DNA of 31,853 nucleotides from JAYVYM01 sp046593925 (GTDB lineage Bacteria; Actinomycetota; Actinomycetes; Mycobacteriales; SCTD01). The stretch is taken from contig JBKJQN010000085.1 of assembly GCA_046593925.1 (NCBI GenBank), positions 1 to 31,853 of the forward strand. The letters run 5' to 3'. Position numbers and translations under genes: made by a program. Shown here piece by piece: positions 1-7,816 of the stretch; positions within the stretch are counted from its first letter, which is position 1, and each line of letters starts with the position of its first letter. The notes beneath the pieces are model-generated. The model made no database searches. It had not been told where the DNA came from and worked only from the letters and a program-made list of their open reading frames with translations.

Positions 1-98
1 TGCGCGGCCGGGTACCACCGCCTTGCCGGGTACCACCGCCTTGCCGGGTACCCGGCAAGGCGGTGGTACCCGGCAAGGCGGTGGTACCCGGCCGCGCA
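1..98. repeat. Perfect 98-bp palindrome built from 18-bp units
   Basis: Bases 1-48 are the exact reverse complement of 51-98, with TA at the centre (49-50). Each arm contains two direct copies of an 18-bp unit, CCGGGTACCACCGCCTTG, and ends in the 9 bases GGCCGCGCA or their complement. It could extrude as a long cruciform. It begins exactly at the window edge, so it may continue outside, or it may be a fold-back artefact at a contig end. It lies just upstream of the first carotenoid gene. Confidence 0.95.
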
Positions 99-149
99 GC
101 GGGGACCGGCTGAGCGAACGGCCGCGCAGCGGGGGGTGGCTGAGCGGCC
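90..149 (+). repeat. Two tandem copies of a 30-bp repeat
   Basis: Bases 90-119 and 120-149 are imperfect direct copies sharing GGCCGCGCAGCGGGG and GGCTGAGCG blocks. The first copy overlaps the right arm of the palindrome. The open reading frame of the downstream gene runs through both copies, but the encoded Gly/Arg/Ser-rich stretch does not look like part of the protein family. Confidence 0.8.
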
Positions 150-199
150 GATGGCTCCTGCGCGGTGGCGGCCGGCTGCGCAAGGCTGCCCGGCTGCCC

Positions 200-934
200 A
201 TGGTGCTGGCCTGGCTCACGGTCCTGCTGCAGGTCGCGTACCCGCTGACGTCGGGAACGCTGCGCGACCGGCTCACCATCGCCACCGTCGTGGTGTTCTT
301 CCTCGCCACCACCTCCCACGCACTCACCCAGCGCGGTTTCCGGTGGACCGCGGCGTACGTCGCCGTCACCGCCGGCGCCGGACTGGTCGCCGAGGCGGTC
401 GGCACCGCAACCGGCATCCCGTTCGGCGACTACGCCTACGCCGCCTCGCTCGGCGCCGAGCTGCTCGGCGTCCCCGTCGTGATCCCGCTGGCCTGGGCGA
501 TGTTCGCCTACCCGTGTCTGCTGGTGGGTCAGCGCCTGGGCAGCACGCCGCTGCGCGCGACCATCGTCGGCGGCTGGGCGCTGGCCTCGTGGGACCTGTT
601 CCTCGACCCGCAGATGACCAAGGCCGGGCACTGGAGATGGAGCGATGTGCGGGTCGGGCTGCCCGGCGCCCCCAACGTCCCGGTGAGCAACAGTCTCGGC
701 TGGCTGGCCGTCGGCTGGGCCATGCTCGCGGTCCTGCAGCTGCTGCCGCGCGGACGGCACGACGACCGCCAGCCGTACGCACTGTTCCTCTGGACCTACG
801 CGTCGTCAGTGCTGGCCTTCACGGTGTTTTTCGGCCGACCGCTGGTCGCGCTGGTCGGCGGGGTCGGCATGGGGATCGTGGCCCTGCCGTTCGCCCGCGC
901 CCTGAGACGCGACGTGCAGCCCCACCACCCGTGA
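200..934 (+). CDS. cruF: Carotenoid biosynthesis membrane protein, CruF/DUF422 family (probable carotenoid 1,2-hydratase)
   Basis: This is a polytopic membrane protein of the DUF422/CruF family. Known members add water across the C-1,2 double bond of an open psi end group (gamma-carotene or bacterioruberin precursors). Family marks seen: an SHALTQRG segment (about 39-46), ETVG-like EAVGTATGIPFGDYAY (65-80), VPVVIPLAW (91-99), DLFLDPQM (132-139) and VPVSNSLGW (160-168). The chosen ATG at 200 gives 244 aa beginning directly with the first hydrophobic segment. The frame is open back to a TTG at 23, but that part is encoded by the palindrome and 30-bp repeats and is low-complexity. No strong ribosome site is seen, so the start is uncertain. 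The stop overlaps the glycosyltransferase start by GTGA, arguing for one mRNA and a shared pathway. The exact substrate is inferred. Confidence 0.8.
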   Translation: MVLAWLTVLLQVAYPLTSGTLRDRLTIATVVVFFLATTSHALTQRGFRWTAAYVAVTAGAGLVAEAVGTATGIPFGDYAYAASLGAELLGVPVVIPLAWAMFAYPCLLVGQRLGSTPLRATIVGGWALASWDLFLDPQMTKAGHWRWSDVRVGLPGAPNVPVSNSLGWLAVGWAMLAVLQLLPRGRHDDRQPYALFLWTYASSVLAFTVFFGRPLVALVGGVGMGIVALPFARALRRDVQPHHP

Positions 935-1965
935 GGTGGCTGGCCGCACTGGTCGCCGCCCTGTCGGCGCACTCCGCCGTCAACACCCGGCTGCTCAGGA
1001 CCCCGGTGGCCGGTCCGTTCCGGGCCAGCGTCAGCGTGCTGCTGCCGGTACGCGACGAGGCCGCCCGCGTCGAGCCCTGCCTCCGCGCGCTGCTCGCGCA
1101 GACCGTGCCCGTCGAGCTGCTGGTGCTCGACGACGGCTCGACCGACGGCACCCCCGCCCTCGTGGAACGGGTCACGGGGCGGCCGCCGCTGACCGGCGCC
1201 GCACTCGAGCCCGGCTGGCTCGGCAAGCCGTACGCCTGCCAGCAGCTCGCCGACGCGGCCTCGGGCGACGTGCTGGTCTTCGTCGACGCCGACGTCGTCC
1301 TGGCGCCGCACGCGGTCGCCGCCACCGTCGCGCTGCTCGAGCAGACCGGCCTGGACCTGCTCAGCCCCTACCCGCGCCAGGACGCCCCCGGCGCGACCAG
1401 GCTGGTTCAGCCGCTGCTGCAGTGGTCCTGGCTGACCTTCCTGCCGCTGCGGCTGGCCGAGCGCAGCCCGCGGCCGTCGCTGGCCGCCGCCAATGGCCAG
1501 CTGCTCGCGGTCACCAGGGCGGCGTACGACCGGGCCGGCGGTCACGCGGCCGTCCGCTCCGAGGTCGTGGAGGACGTCGCGCTGCTGCGCGCCGTCAAGC
1601 GCACCGGCGGCCGGGGCGGCGTGGTCGACGGCACGGCGCTGGCCACCACCCGGATGTACGACGGCTGGGCCGAGCTGGTGGCCGGCTACACCAAGTCGCT
1701 GCACACCGTCCCGCCCGCGACGTCGCTGCTGCTCGCGCTGCTGTACGTCGTGCCGCCGCTCGCGGCGCTGCGCGGCTCCCGGGCGGGCGCGCTGGCCACC
1801 GGCGCAGCCGTGGCGGGCCGGGTCGTCACGGCCCGCCGTACGGGTGGGCGTCAGCTCGACGCGCTCAGTCACCCCGTCGGCGTCGCGGCCCTGCTGGCGC
1901 TGACCGCGCGCTCGCACCTCGCCCACCGGCGCGGGAACGTGACGTGGAAGGGCCGGCAGCTGTGA
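931..1965 (+). CDS. Family 2 glycosyltransferase, probable carotenoid glycosyltransferase
   Basis: A 344-aa GT-A fold glycosyltransferase. Seen: a short N-terminal hydrophobic segment (1-15), the family 2 start SVSVLLPVRDEA (33-44), DDGSTDGT (67-74), the metal-binding DAD at 119-121, an acidic VVED (212-215) as likely catalytic base region, and a hydrophobic C-terminal part (about 263-282) that probably holds it at the membrane. It sits between a CruF-like hydratase and a CrtI-like desaturase with GTGA overlaps on both sides (931-934 and 1962-1965). From this context I infer that it glycosylates the hydroxyl made by the hydratase, the role of CruG in cyanobacteria. The sugar donor cannot be read from sequence. 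Start GTG 931 is fixed by the overlap with the upstream stop. A role on another lipid is the main alternative. Confidence 0.75.
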   Translation: MRWLAALVAALSAHSAVNTRLLRTPVAGPFRASVSVLLPVRDEAARVEPCLRALLAQTVPVELLVLDDGSTDGTPALVERVTGRPPLTGAALEPGWLGKPYACQQLADAASGDVLVFVDADVVLAPHAVAATVALLEQTGLDLLSPYPRQDAPGATRLVQPLLQWSWLTFLPLRLAERSPRPSLAAANGQLLAVTRAAYDRAGGHAAVRSEVVEDVALLRAVKRTGGRGGVVDGTALATTRMYDGWAELVAGYTKSLHTVPPATSLLLALLYVVPPLAALRGSRAGALATGAAVAGRVVTARRTGGRQLDALSHPVGVAALLALTARSHLAHRRGNVTWKGRQL

Positions 1966-3452
1966 GCCGGGTCGTCGTCATCGGCGCGGGTGTCGGCGGG
2001 CTGGCGGCCGCCGCGCGGCTGGCCGCGCTCGGCCACGCCGTCACGGTCTGTGAGGCCGCCGACGAGGTCGGCGGCAAGCTCGGGCTGGTCGAGCACGACG
2101 TCACCGGGCACGGCCGGTTCCGCTTCGACACCGGCCCGTCGCTGGTGACGATGCCGCAGGTCTTCCGTGACCTGTTCGACGCGACCGGCGGCTGGCCGGA
2201 CGCCCTGTCGTTCACCCCGCTCGAGCCGCTGGCCCGCTACCGCTTCGCCGACGGCACCCGCTTCGACGCGAGCAGCGACCTCGACCTGCACTGCGCGCGA
2301 CTTGGTGAGGCGCTCGGCGCGGGTGCCGGCGAGGACTGGCGGGCGTTCACTGCGCGGGCGGGGCGGGTCTGGCAGGCCAGTCGCGGCCCGTTCCTGGAGT
2401 CCGCGCTGTCCGGGCCGGCCGCGATCGCCCGGCTGGCCGTACGCCGTCCGCGCGACATCGCGGCCATCGCGCCCGGCACGTCGCTGCGTGCGCTCGGCCG
2501 GCGGCACCTGCGCGACCCGCGGCTGCGCAGCTACCTCGACCGGTACGCCACCTACACCGGCAGTGACCCGCGCCGCGCCCCCGCCGCGCTCGCCGCGGTC
2601 CCGTACGTCGAGCAGGCGTACGGCGGCTGGTATGTCCCGGGCGGCCTGCACCGGCTCGGCGTGGCCATCCATGACCGGGCTGTCGCGTGCGGCGCCCAGG
2701 TCCGGCTCGGCAGCCGGGTCACCCGGATCGAGGTCGAGCACGGCCGCGCGGTGGCGGTCGAGCTCGCCGATGGCGGCCGGCTGCCCGCGGACATCGTCGT
2801 CGCCAACGCCGACGCGGCCGCGGTCTACGGCGGTCTGGTCGACGACCCCGCGGCCACCCGCCGGCTGGCCCGGGCGACGCCGTCCCTGGCCGGCTTCGTG
2901 CTGCTGCTCGCGGTGCAGGGCCGGACCCCCGGCCTCGCGCACCACAATGTGCTGTTCCCGGCCGACTACGACGCGGAGTTCGACGCGGTCTTCGGCCGGG
3001 ATGCCCGCCCGGTGGACGACCCGACGCTGTACGTCAGTGCGCCGGACGACCCGGCAGTACGCCCGGCCGGCCACGAGGCCTGGTTCGTCCTGGTGAACGC
3101 GCCCCGCCACGGGACCGGCGCCGGCGCCATCGACTGGCGCGCACCCGGCCTCAGGGCTTCGTACGCCGAGCGCCTGCTCGAGCTGCTGGCCGAGCGCGGG
3201 CTACCGGTACGCGACCGCCTGCTGTGGTCGCAGGTCCTGTCCCCCGCCGACCTCGAGCAGCGCACTGGAGCCGTCGGCGGCGCGATCTACGGGACGTCGA
3301 GCAACGGTGCGGCGGCGGCCTTCCTGCGGCCGGCCAACCGCTCCTCGGTGCGCGGGCTGTTCCTGGTCGGTGGCAGCTCCCACCCCGGTGGCGGCCTGCC
3401 GCTCGTCGCGCTCTCCGCGCAGATCGTCGCCGGGCTGGTCGGCCCCGCCTGA
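1962..3452 (+). CDS. CrtI-type carotenoid desaturase (second copy; CrtD-like role likely)
   Basis: A 496-aa FAD-dependent amine-oxidase-fold protein. The dinucleotide motif VVVIGAGVGGLAAAARL is at 4-20, followed by EAADEVGGK, the RFDTGPSLVTMP segment typical of phytoene-desaturase relatives, and the C-terminal LFLVGGSSHPGGGLPL motif that closes the FAD site. Start GTG 1962 overlaps the glycosyltransferase stop (GTGA). The window has another CrtI at 9992-11527 beside crtB, which is the better candidate for phytoene to lycopene. This copy, coupled to a hydratase and glycosyltransferase, more likely desaturates a hydroxylated end group (CrtD-type 3,4-desaturation). That assignment is by context; the sequence alone shows only the family. 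Confidence 0.75.
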   Translation: MSRVVVIGAGVGGLAAAARLAALGHAVTVCEAADEVGGKLGLVEHDVTGHGRFRFDTGPSLVTMPQVFRDLFDATGGWPDALSFTPLEPLARYRFADGTRFDASSDLDLHCARLGEALGAGAGEDWRAFTARAGRVWQASRGPFLESALSGPAAIARLAVRRPRDIAAIAPGTSLRALGRRHLRDPRLRSYLDRYATYTGSDPRRAPAALAAVPYVEQAYGGWYVPGGLHRLGVAIHDRAVACGAQVRLGSRVTRIEVEHGRAVAVELADGGRLPADIVVANADAAAVYGGLVDDPAATRRLARATPSLAGFVLLLAVQGRTPGLAHHNVLFPADYDAEFDAVFGRDARPVDDPTLYVSAPDDPAVRPAGHEAWFVLVNAPRHGTGAGAIDWRAPGLRASYAERLLELLAERGLPVRDRLLWSQVLSPADLEQRTGAVGGAIYGTSSNGAAAAFLRPANRSSVRGLFLVGGSSHPGGGLPLVALSAQIVAGLVGPA

Positions 3453-3461
3453 GCCGGCCGA

Positions 3462-3914
3462 TCACGGTCCGGGCAGCGCGTGGCCGTCGACCGAGCAGGT
3501 CGCAGACCCCGGCGAGAACGCGGCGGGACCTGCCGTTGCCCGCGACTGACCGAGCGGGCAGCCGTTTGGCCCGAGCTGTAGCAGCGACATCGCCAGCACT
3601 GTGCCGGCCGCCACGACCAGGCCGGCCCCGACGATGACGACCCCGACGGTGACGGCGCCGGGCCGGACCCGATCGGGACGCTGACGCCGCCACCCCTGCA
3701 GGACGAGCGCCGCGAGCGGTAGCAGCGACAGGCCGCAGACCAGCAGCCCGACCTGGGCCTGCGGAGGCGAGTAGGAGGGCCCGAAGCCGCCCCCACTGCA
3801 GCCCGAGATCCCACAGGCGACGAAGCCGGTGCCGAACAGCAGGACCAGATATATGGCCAGCGTCAGCACCGTGGCGCTGAGCAGCAGGAGCACAGACCGG
3901 TGACGTCGTTTCAT
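3462..3914 (-). CDS. Hypothetical membrane protein, three predicted spans
   Basis: A 150-aa protein I do not recognise. It begins MKRRHRSV (positive, cytoplasmic) and has hydrophobic segments at about 8-30, 54-74 and 86-110. The loop after the first span is Gly/Cys-rich (C34, C39 in ACGISGCSGGGFG), and the C-terminal tail has C119 and C140, so disulfides outside the membrane are possible. ATG start at 3914. It converges on the desaturase gene with only 9 bp between stops and diverges from the next gene. No function is suggested by the neighbours. Confidence 0.6.
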   Translation of the reverse strand: MKRRHRSVLLLLSATVLTLAIYLVLLFGTGFVACGISGCSGGGFGPSYSPPQAQVGLLVCGLSLLPLAALVLQGWRRQRPDRVRPGAVTVGVVIVGAGLVVAAGTVLAMSLLQLGPNGCPLGQSRATAGPAAFSPGSATCSVDGHALPGP

Positions 3915-3997
3915 GACCTCACTGTCGGCAGCACCGGCCCTTGCCGACAGAGCAGTTCTACGCGGTCCGTGGTCGCCGACTCGGGCAGAATGATCTG

Positions 3998-4369
3998 GTG
4001 ACCCGCCTGGAGCGCCTCGCCGTCCTCACGATCCTGGTCGTGCTCGTCGCGCTGTTCGTGCTGCGCCAGCCCGTGGCCGCAAGCCTCGGGGCTCTCGTCG
4101 GCGTGGCCGGAGGACTCGCGCTCGGTGACCGCCTCGGCCGGCTCCGGCGGCTGGTCGACGCTCAGCTCGGTGACGACGTGCCGGTGCCACGCAGCGGACT
4201 GCGGGTGCAGGTCGTCGTCCGCCGGGTGCTGCTGCAGGTCGTCGTGCTCGGGGTGCTGCTGCTCGGCGCCGCGCTCACCCCGTTCGTCGGCGACAACGCC
4301 TTCGCGGCCGTGGCGGCGGCGACGACCGCGCTGCCCGCGGTGCTCACCGCGCAGCGGGTCCGAGGCTGA
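3998..4369 (+). CDS. Small hypothetical membrane protein
   Basis: A 123-aa protein with hydrophobic segments at about 6-24, 26-44, 77-98 and 100-118, separated by a charged stretch with paired Arg (GDRLGRLRRLVDAQLGDD). I do not recognise the family. The frame is open further upstream to 3941, but GTG at 3998 is preferred because the protein then starts VTRLERLAVLTILVV, a usual charged-then-hydrophobic N-terminus. It ends 3 bp before the YihY/BrkB gene, so the two are very likely cotranscribed and the protein may act with it at the membrane. Confidence 0.6.
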   Translation: MTRLERLAVLTILVVLVALFVLRQPVAASLGALVGVAGGLALGDRLGRLRRLVDAQLGDDVPVPRSGLRVQVVVRRVLLQVVVLGVLLLGAALTPFVGDNAFAAVAAATTALPAVLTAQRVRG

Positions 4370-4372
4370 CCG

Positions 4373-5386
4373 GTGGGTTTCTCTGGACGGCTCGACGGTT
4401 TTCAGCAGCGCCACCGCGGGGCGGGCTTCCCCCTCGCGGTGGTCTACAAGTTCGTCGACGACCAGGGCAGCTACCTGGCGGCGCTGCTGACGTACTACGC
4501 GTTCCTGTCGATCTTCCCGCTGCTGCTGCTGCTCGCCGCAGTGCTCGGCATCGTCCTGCGCGGCGACCCGGAGCTTCGGCAGCGGCTGCTGAACTCGGCG
4601 CTGAACCAGTTCCCGCTGATCAAGGACCAGGTCCGTGCGCCGAGCGCGATGCGCGGCAGTGGTCTGGGACTGACGCTCACCCTGCTGACTGCGCTGTACG
4701 GCTCGCTCGGCGTCGGGCAGGCGGTCCAGCACCTGATGAACACCGCCTGGGCGGTGCCGCGCAACAGCCGGCCCAACCCGTTCCTGGCCCGCGGCCGCAG
4801 TGTCCTGTTGCTGCTGACCGCGGGTCTGGTGGTGGTCGGCACGACGGTGCTGTCGGCGATGGCAACCACGGGTTCGGCGTTCGGCAACGACCTCGGTCCG
4901 GTCCGGCAGGTCCTCGTCGTGCTGCTGTCCGTCGGGCTCAACCTGGGCGTCATCCTGCTGGCCTTCCGGGTCGCCACCGCGATCAGGGTGCCGGTCGCCG
5001 ACGTCCTACCCGGCGCGCTGGCGGCCGCTGTGGTGTGGCAGCTGCTGCAGAACTTCGGCGCGGCGTACGTGTCGCACGTCGTCCAGGGCGCCGACGCGAC
5101 CAGCGGCGTGTTTGCGTTGGTGCTCGGCCTGGTCGCGTGGCTCTACCTCGGCGCCAACGCCCTGGTGCTGTGTGTCGAGGCGAATGTCGTACGCACCCGC
5201 AGGCTCTACCCGCGAGCCCTGCTCACGCCGTTCACCGACGACGTCGACCTGACCGGCGCCGACCTGCGCGCCTACACGCAGTACGCCCGCGCGCAGCGCG
5301 CAAAAGGCTTCGAGGCCGTCCAGGTCACCTTCGACAACGACGGCCAGAACGCGACGGCGCTGCAGCGCGCCGAGCCGCCGGACTGA
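4373..5386 (+). CDS. YihY/virulence factor BrkB family membrane protein
   Basis: A 337-aa inner-membrane protein of the YihY/BrkB family (once wrongly called ribonuclease BN). Seen: the family N-terminus FVDDQGSYLAALLTYYAFLSIFPLLLLL (about 27-54), several further membrane spans, and a long cytoplasmic C-terminal tail rich in charged residues (about 280-337). The conserved serine-isoleucine-phenylalanine-proline segment is intact. The biochemical role of the family is not settled; transport or lipid movement has been proposed. Start GTG 4373 follows the upstream stop by 3 bp. It ends toward the convergent CDP-alcohol transferase gene across a 234-bp gap. Confidence 0.8.
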   Translation: MGFSGRLDGFQQRHRGAGFPLAVVYKFVDDQGSYLAALLTYYAFLSIFPLLLLLAAVLGIVLRGDPELRQRLLNSALNQFPLIKDQVRAPSAMRGSGLGLTLTLLTALYGSLGVGQAVQHLMNTAWAVPRNSRPNPFLARGRSVLLLLTAGLVVVGTTVLSAMATTGSAFGNDLGPVRQVLVVLLSVGLNLGVILLAFRVATAIRVPVADVLPGALAAAVVWQLLQNFGAAYVSHVVQGADATSGVFALVLGLVAWLYLGANALVLCVEANVVRTRRLYPRALLTPFTDDVDLTGADLRAYTQYARAQRAKGFEAVQVTFDNDGQNATALQRAEPPD

Positions 5387-5469
5387 ACCGCAAGTTGCCT
5401 CCGCAAGGGTTGACCGGGTCGACACACGGGCACCCGCGCTTCCGGTTGGCACACCTGCCTGCTCCGCGG

Positions 5470-5520
5470 GTCTGCGATTTTCGGGGCTACCGGCGCCCTT
5501 CGGGCCGGGCGACCGCAGAC
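5470..5520. terminator. Inverted repeat between convergent genes, candidate bidirectional terminator
   Basis: GTCTGCG (5470-5476) pairs perfectly with CGCAGAC (5514-5520), enclosing an inner hairpin GCCC/GGGC around 5495-5505. It sits in the 234-bp gap (5387-5620) between the convergent YihY gene and the CDP-alcohol transferase-like gene. There is no T-run, but actinobacterial terminators often lack one. Nothing else is recognisable in the gap: no tRNA and no credible reading frame. Confidence 0.4.
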
Positions 5521-5620
5521 GAAGCGCCGGCGAACAGAGGTGGCGCGGCTGCGCGAGCTCGCTTCGTACCCGGCTTCGTCGCCGTCCCGCACGACCTCCC
5601 GACCGTGCCGCCGCCATCCG

Positions 5621-6385
5621 CTACGCCGGCACCGCGAGCAGCTGGCGGCGTACCGCAACCGCCAGCTGGCCGATCGAGACGACCGTCATCGCCAGCAGCA
5701 CCGCCGGACCGACAACCGACAGGACGCCCGACAGCCCAAGAAAAACGCCGCTGAAGTGGATCGAGGGCGACAGCAGGATCACCCGGGTCGGCCGCTCGGC
5801 CATCGTGACGCGGCCGACCTCGTCGCCGCCGGCGTTTCCGGCCCGGGCCCGCAGGTACTCCATGAAGAAGAAGCAGAAGCCCAGGCCGACCGCCAGCGGC
5901 ACCGGGCAGCCGACGGCGACGACAGCCAGCAGGTACACCGCGTCGTTGATCCGGTCGACGGCGCTGTCCAGGACGTAGCCCCAGCGGGTCGTCCGGTCCT
6001 CCAGCACCGCCACGCAGCCGTCGAGGGTGTCGAACAGCCCACTGGCGACCATCGTCCAGCCGGCCGCGATCCACCACCGGCCACCGACCTCGGACAGCAC
6101 GAGCACCAGGCCGGCCAGCCAGATCGAGGACACCGTCACGACGTCGGGCTGCACGCCGCGCCGGGCCAGCGGCCGGGCGATGACGTACACCATCGTCAGC
6201 CAGCCGCGCAGCCACACGCTGCCGGTACGGGGGTCGTAGCCGCCGTGCAGCACCTGCCACCGCTCGAAGTAGCCACTCCGGTCGGCGACCGGGTGCTCGG
6301 GCGGCCGGGCGGTGACCAGCGCCAGCGCCACCAGGGCCAGCCCGAACGCCGCAAGCGCCAGCAGATAAAGCGCGTTGCTGCTCAC
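5621..6385 (-). CDS. CDP-alcohol phosphatidyltransferase family membrane protein with altered motif
   Basis: A 254-aa membrane protein. The CDP-alcohol phosphotransferase signature D-xx-D-G-xx-A-R...G-xxx-D-xxx-D is seen as D119, D122, G123, A126, G136, D140 and D144, but the usual Arg after A126 is Val127 (sequence DTLDGCVAVLED). All four metal-binding Asp remain, so activity is plausible with a changed substrate or lower affinity. A signal-anchor-like span is at 5-25, and several spans follow the motif. Family enzymes join a CDP-activated lipid or alcohol to an acceptor alcohol in phospholipid synthesis; the substrate here is unknown. Start GTG 6385 overlaps the SRPBCC stop by GTGA; the upstream frame extension to 6526 is antisense-like and rejected. 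Confidence 0.7.
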   Translation of the reverse strand: MSSNALYLLALAAFGLALVALALVTARPPEHPVADRSGYFERWQVLHGGYDPRTGSVWLRGWLTMVYVIARPLARRGVQPDVVTVSSIWLAGLVLVLSEVGGRWWIAAGWTMVASGLFDTLDGCVAVLEDRTTRWGYVLDSAVDRINDAVYLLAVVAVGCPVPLAVGLGFCFFFMEYLRARAGNAGGDEVGRVTMAERPTRVILLSPSIHFSGVFLGLSGVLSVVGPAVLLAMTVVSIGQLAVAVRRQLLAVPA

Positions 6386-6819
6386 GCCGCCTGCCGGGCG
6401 GCCCGCGCGATCTGCTCGACACGGCGTGCGAGCACCCGCACGGTGAGCCCGCTGGCCAGCCACAGTGGAACCGCGGCCGGCCGGGCGAACAACCCCTCGA
6501 CCACCACGGAGACGGCGAGGTCGCAACCGCCCCGTACCACCGGGGTGATCTCGGAGGTGACCTCCTGCACCACCCCCGGCGCCGCATGTACCCGCAGGAC
6601 CAGCCGTCGCTCGGGCACCGCCTCGACGACGTCGATGGGGATGCCTAGGGCGAACCAGCGGGCGACCCCGAGCAGGTGCTGCCCGGTGCGCGCCGGCCCG
6701 GCGGCGCCACGCACCCTGCGCAGGAAGACGTCGTACTCCTGCCAGCGCTCGGGACTGCCGAGCACCGTCCAGACCTGCGCGGGTGAGGCAGACGTGCGCA
6801 CCCGGTGCCGGAGCCTCAT
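6382..6819 (-). CDS. SRPBCC (START/polyketide-cyclase-like) family protein
   Basis: A 145-aa protein with the helix-grip pattern: an opening strand MRLRHRVRTSASPAQVWTVL, then SPERWQEYDVFLRRVRG, beta strands in the middle (VVEAVPERRLVLRVHA), and a long C-terminal helix (SGLTVRVLARRVEQIARAAR). Proteins of this fold bind hydrophobic small molecules in an internal cavity and serve as lipid carriers, cyclases or coenzyme Q chaperones. The ligand is not predictable. It lies between metF (10-bp gap) and the CDP-alcohol transferase-like gene (GTGA overlap). The lipid-related partner and nearby carotenoid genes make a lipid ligand reasonable but unproven. Confidence 0.7.
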   Translation of the reverse strand: MRLRHRVRTSASPAQVWTVLGSPERWQEYDVFLRRVRGAAGPARTGQHLLGVARWFALGIPIDVVEAVPERRLVLRVHAAPGVVQEVTSEITPVVRGGCDLAVSVVVEGLFARPAAVPLWLASGLTVRVLARRVEQIARAARQAA

Positions 6820-6829
6820 CTGGACCCGG

Positions 6830-7732
6830 TCACGAGGCGGCCGGCGCGGCCGAGGCGGCCAGGCCCAGCCGGGACCACACCTCGCGCGTCGCCGTCGACC
6901 GGTTCAGGGTGATGAAGTGCAGGCCCGGGGCGCCCTCGGCGAGCAGCTGCTCGCACAGCCGATGGGCCACCTCCACGCCGATCTCGCGCACCGCGGCGGG
7001 GTCGTCCTCGACGGCGTGCAGGCGGGCCGCCAGGTCGGCCGGGAAAGCCGCGCCCGACAACACCGCGAAGCGCTCGATCTGGCGCACATTGGTGACCGGC
7101 ATGACGCCGGGCAGGATCGGCACGTCGCAGCCGCTCGCGGCGACCCGGTCGCGCAGCCGCAGGTAGTCCTCAGCGCGGAAGAACATCTGGGTGATCGCGA
7201 AGTCCGCGCCCGCCCGGCACTTATCGACGAGGAAGCGCACGTCTGCCTCGCTGTCGGGCGAGCGCGGGTGCTTCTCGGGGAAGGCCGCGACACCGACGCA
7301 GAAGTCACCGCTGGCGCGGACCAGGCGGACCAGCTCGGCGGCGTACGCCAGCCCCTCGGGGTGCCGCCGCCACTCGGCCTGCGGGTCGCCCGGCGGGTCG
7401 CCGCGCAGTGCGAGCACGTTGCGTACGCCGGCATCGGCGTACTGCCCGACGATGCGCCGCAGCTCGGCCACCGAGTGGTCGACGGCCGTCAGGTGCGCGA
7501 GCGGCAGCAATGTCGTGTCCGACGCGATCCGCTCGGTCATGGCCACCGTGCGTTCGCGCGTGGAGCCGCCCGCGCCATAGGTCACCGACACGAAGTCCGG
7601 TTGCAGCGGCTCCAGCTCGCGGATCGCCTGCCAGAGCTGGCGTTCCCCCTCGTCGGTCTTCGCCGGGAAGAACTCGAACGAGAACAGCCGCTCGCCGGTC
7701 GCGAGCAGCTCACGGATCGTCCTGCCGGGCAT
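6830..7732 (-). CDS. metF: Methylenetetrahydrofolate reductase
   Basis: A 300-aa TIM-barrel flavoprotein reducing 5,10-methylene-THF to 5-methyl-THF for methionine synthesis. Family motifs seen: FSFEFFPAKTDEGE near the N-terminus with the catalytic Glu, SVTYGAGGSTRERT, AHLT, NVLALRGDPP, FPEKHPRS, ITQMFF and ILPGVMPVTN. Length is normal. The ATG at 7732 is preceded by TAACGT 6 nt upstream, so the mRNA is probably leaderless. It is divergent from the prenyl diphosphate synthase over 84 bp, an arrangement also found in mycobacteria (Rv2172c/Rv2173). Confidence 0.95.
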   Translation of the reverse strand: MPGRTIRELLATGERLFSFEFFPAKTDEGERQLWQAIRELEPLQPDFVSVTYGAGGSTRERTVAMTERIASDTTLLPLAHLTAVDHSVAELRRIVGQYADAGVRNVLALRGDPPGDPQAEWRRHPEGLAYAAELVRLVRASGDFCVGVAAFPEKHPRSPDSEADVRFLVDKCRAGADFAITQMFFRAEDYLRLRDRVAASGCDVPILPGVMPVTNVRQIERFAVLSGAAFPADLAARLHAVEDDPAAVREIGVEVAHRLCEQLLAEGAPGLHFITLNRSTATREVWSRLGLAASAAPAAS

Positions 7733-7816
7733 GCGCCCACGTTACGGCGGGAGCGGATCCAGGTCGCGACGGGACACCCGCCGCGGCGGGCGCGGCCGCG
7801 GCTACCCTTGGGGCCC
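7733..7816. promoter_or_regulatory. Divergent promoter region between metF and the prenyl synthase gene
   Basis: On the minus strand TAACGT (7744 down to 7739) stands 6 nt before the metF ATG. On the plus strand TACCCT (7803-7808) stands 8 nt before the prenyl synthase ATG. Both fit the TANNNT box of actinobacterial housekeeping promoters and would yield mRNAs starting at or next to the start codon. No clear -35 boxes are seen. Confidence 0.55.

Noticed and set aside
23..199. TTG start for the CruF-like protein within the palindrome
   Set aside because: The extra 59 residues are encoded by repeats and are low-complexity, without family resemblance. ATG 200 begins at the first conserved hydrophobic segment.
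136..930. Open frame continuing upstream of the glycosyltransferase
   Set aside because: It is the shadow of the hydratase gene: Arg/Pro-rich with no domain pattern. The GTGA overlap fixes the real start at 931.
5540..7816. Long plus-strand frame fused ahead of the prenyl diphosphate synthase
   Set aside because: It is antisense to the CDP-alcohol transferase-like, SRPBCC and metF genes and shows shadow composition. The real start, ATG 7817, has its own -10 box.
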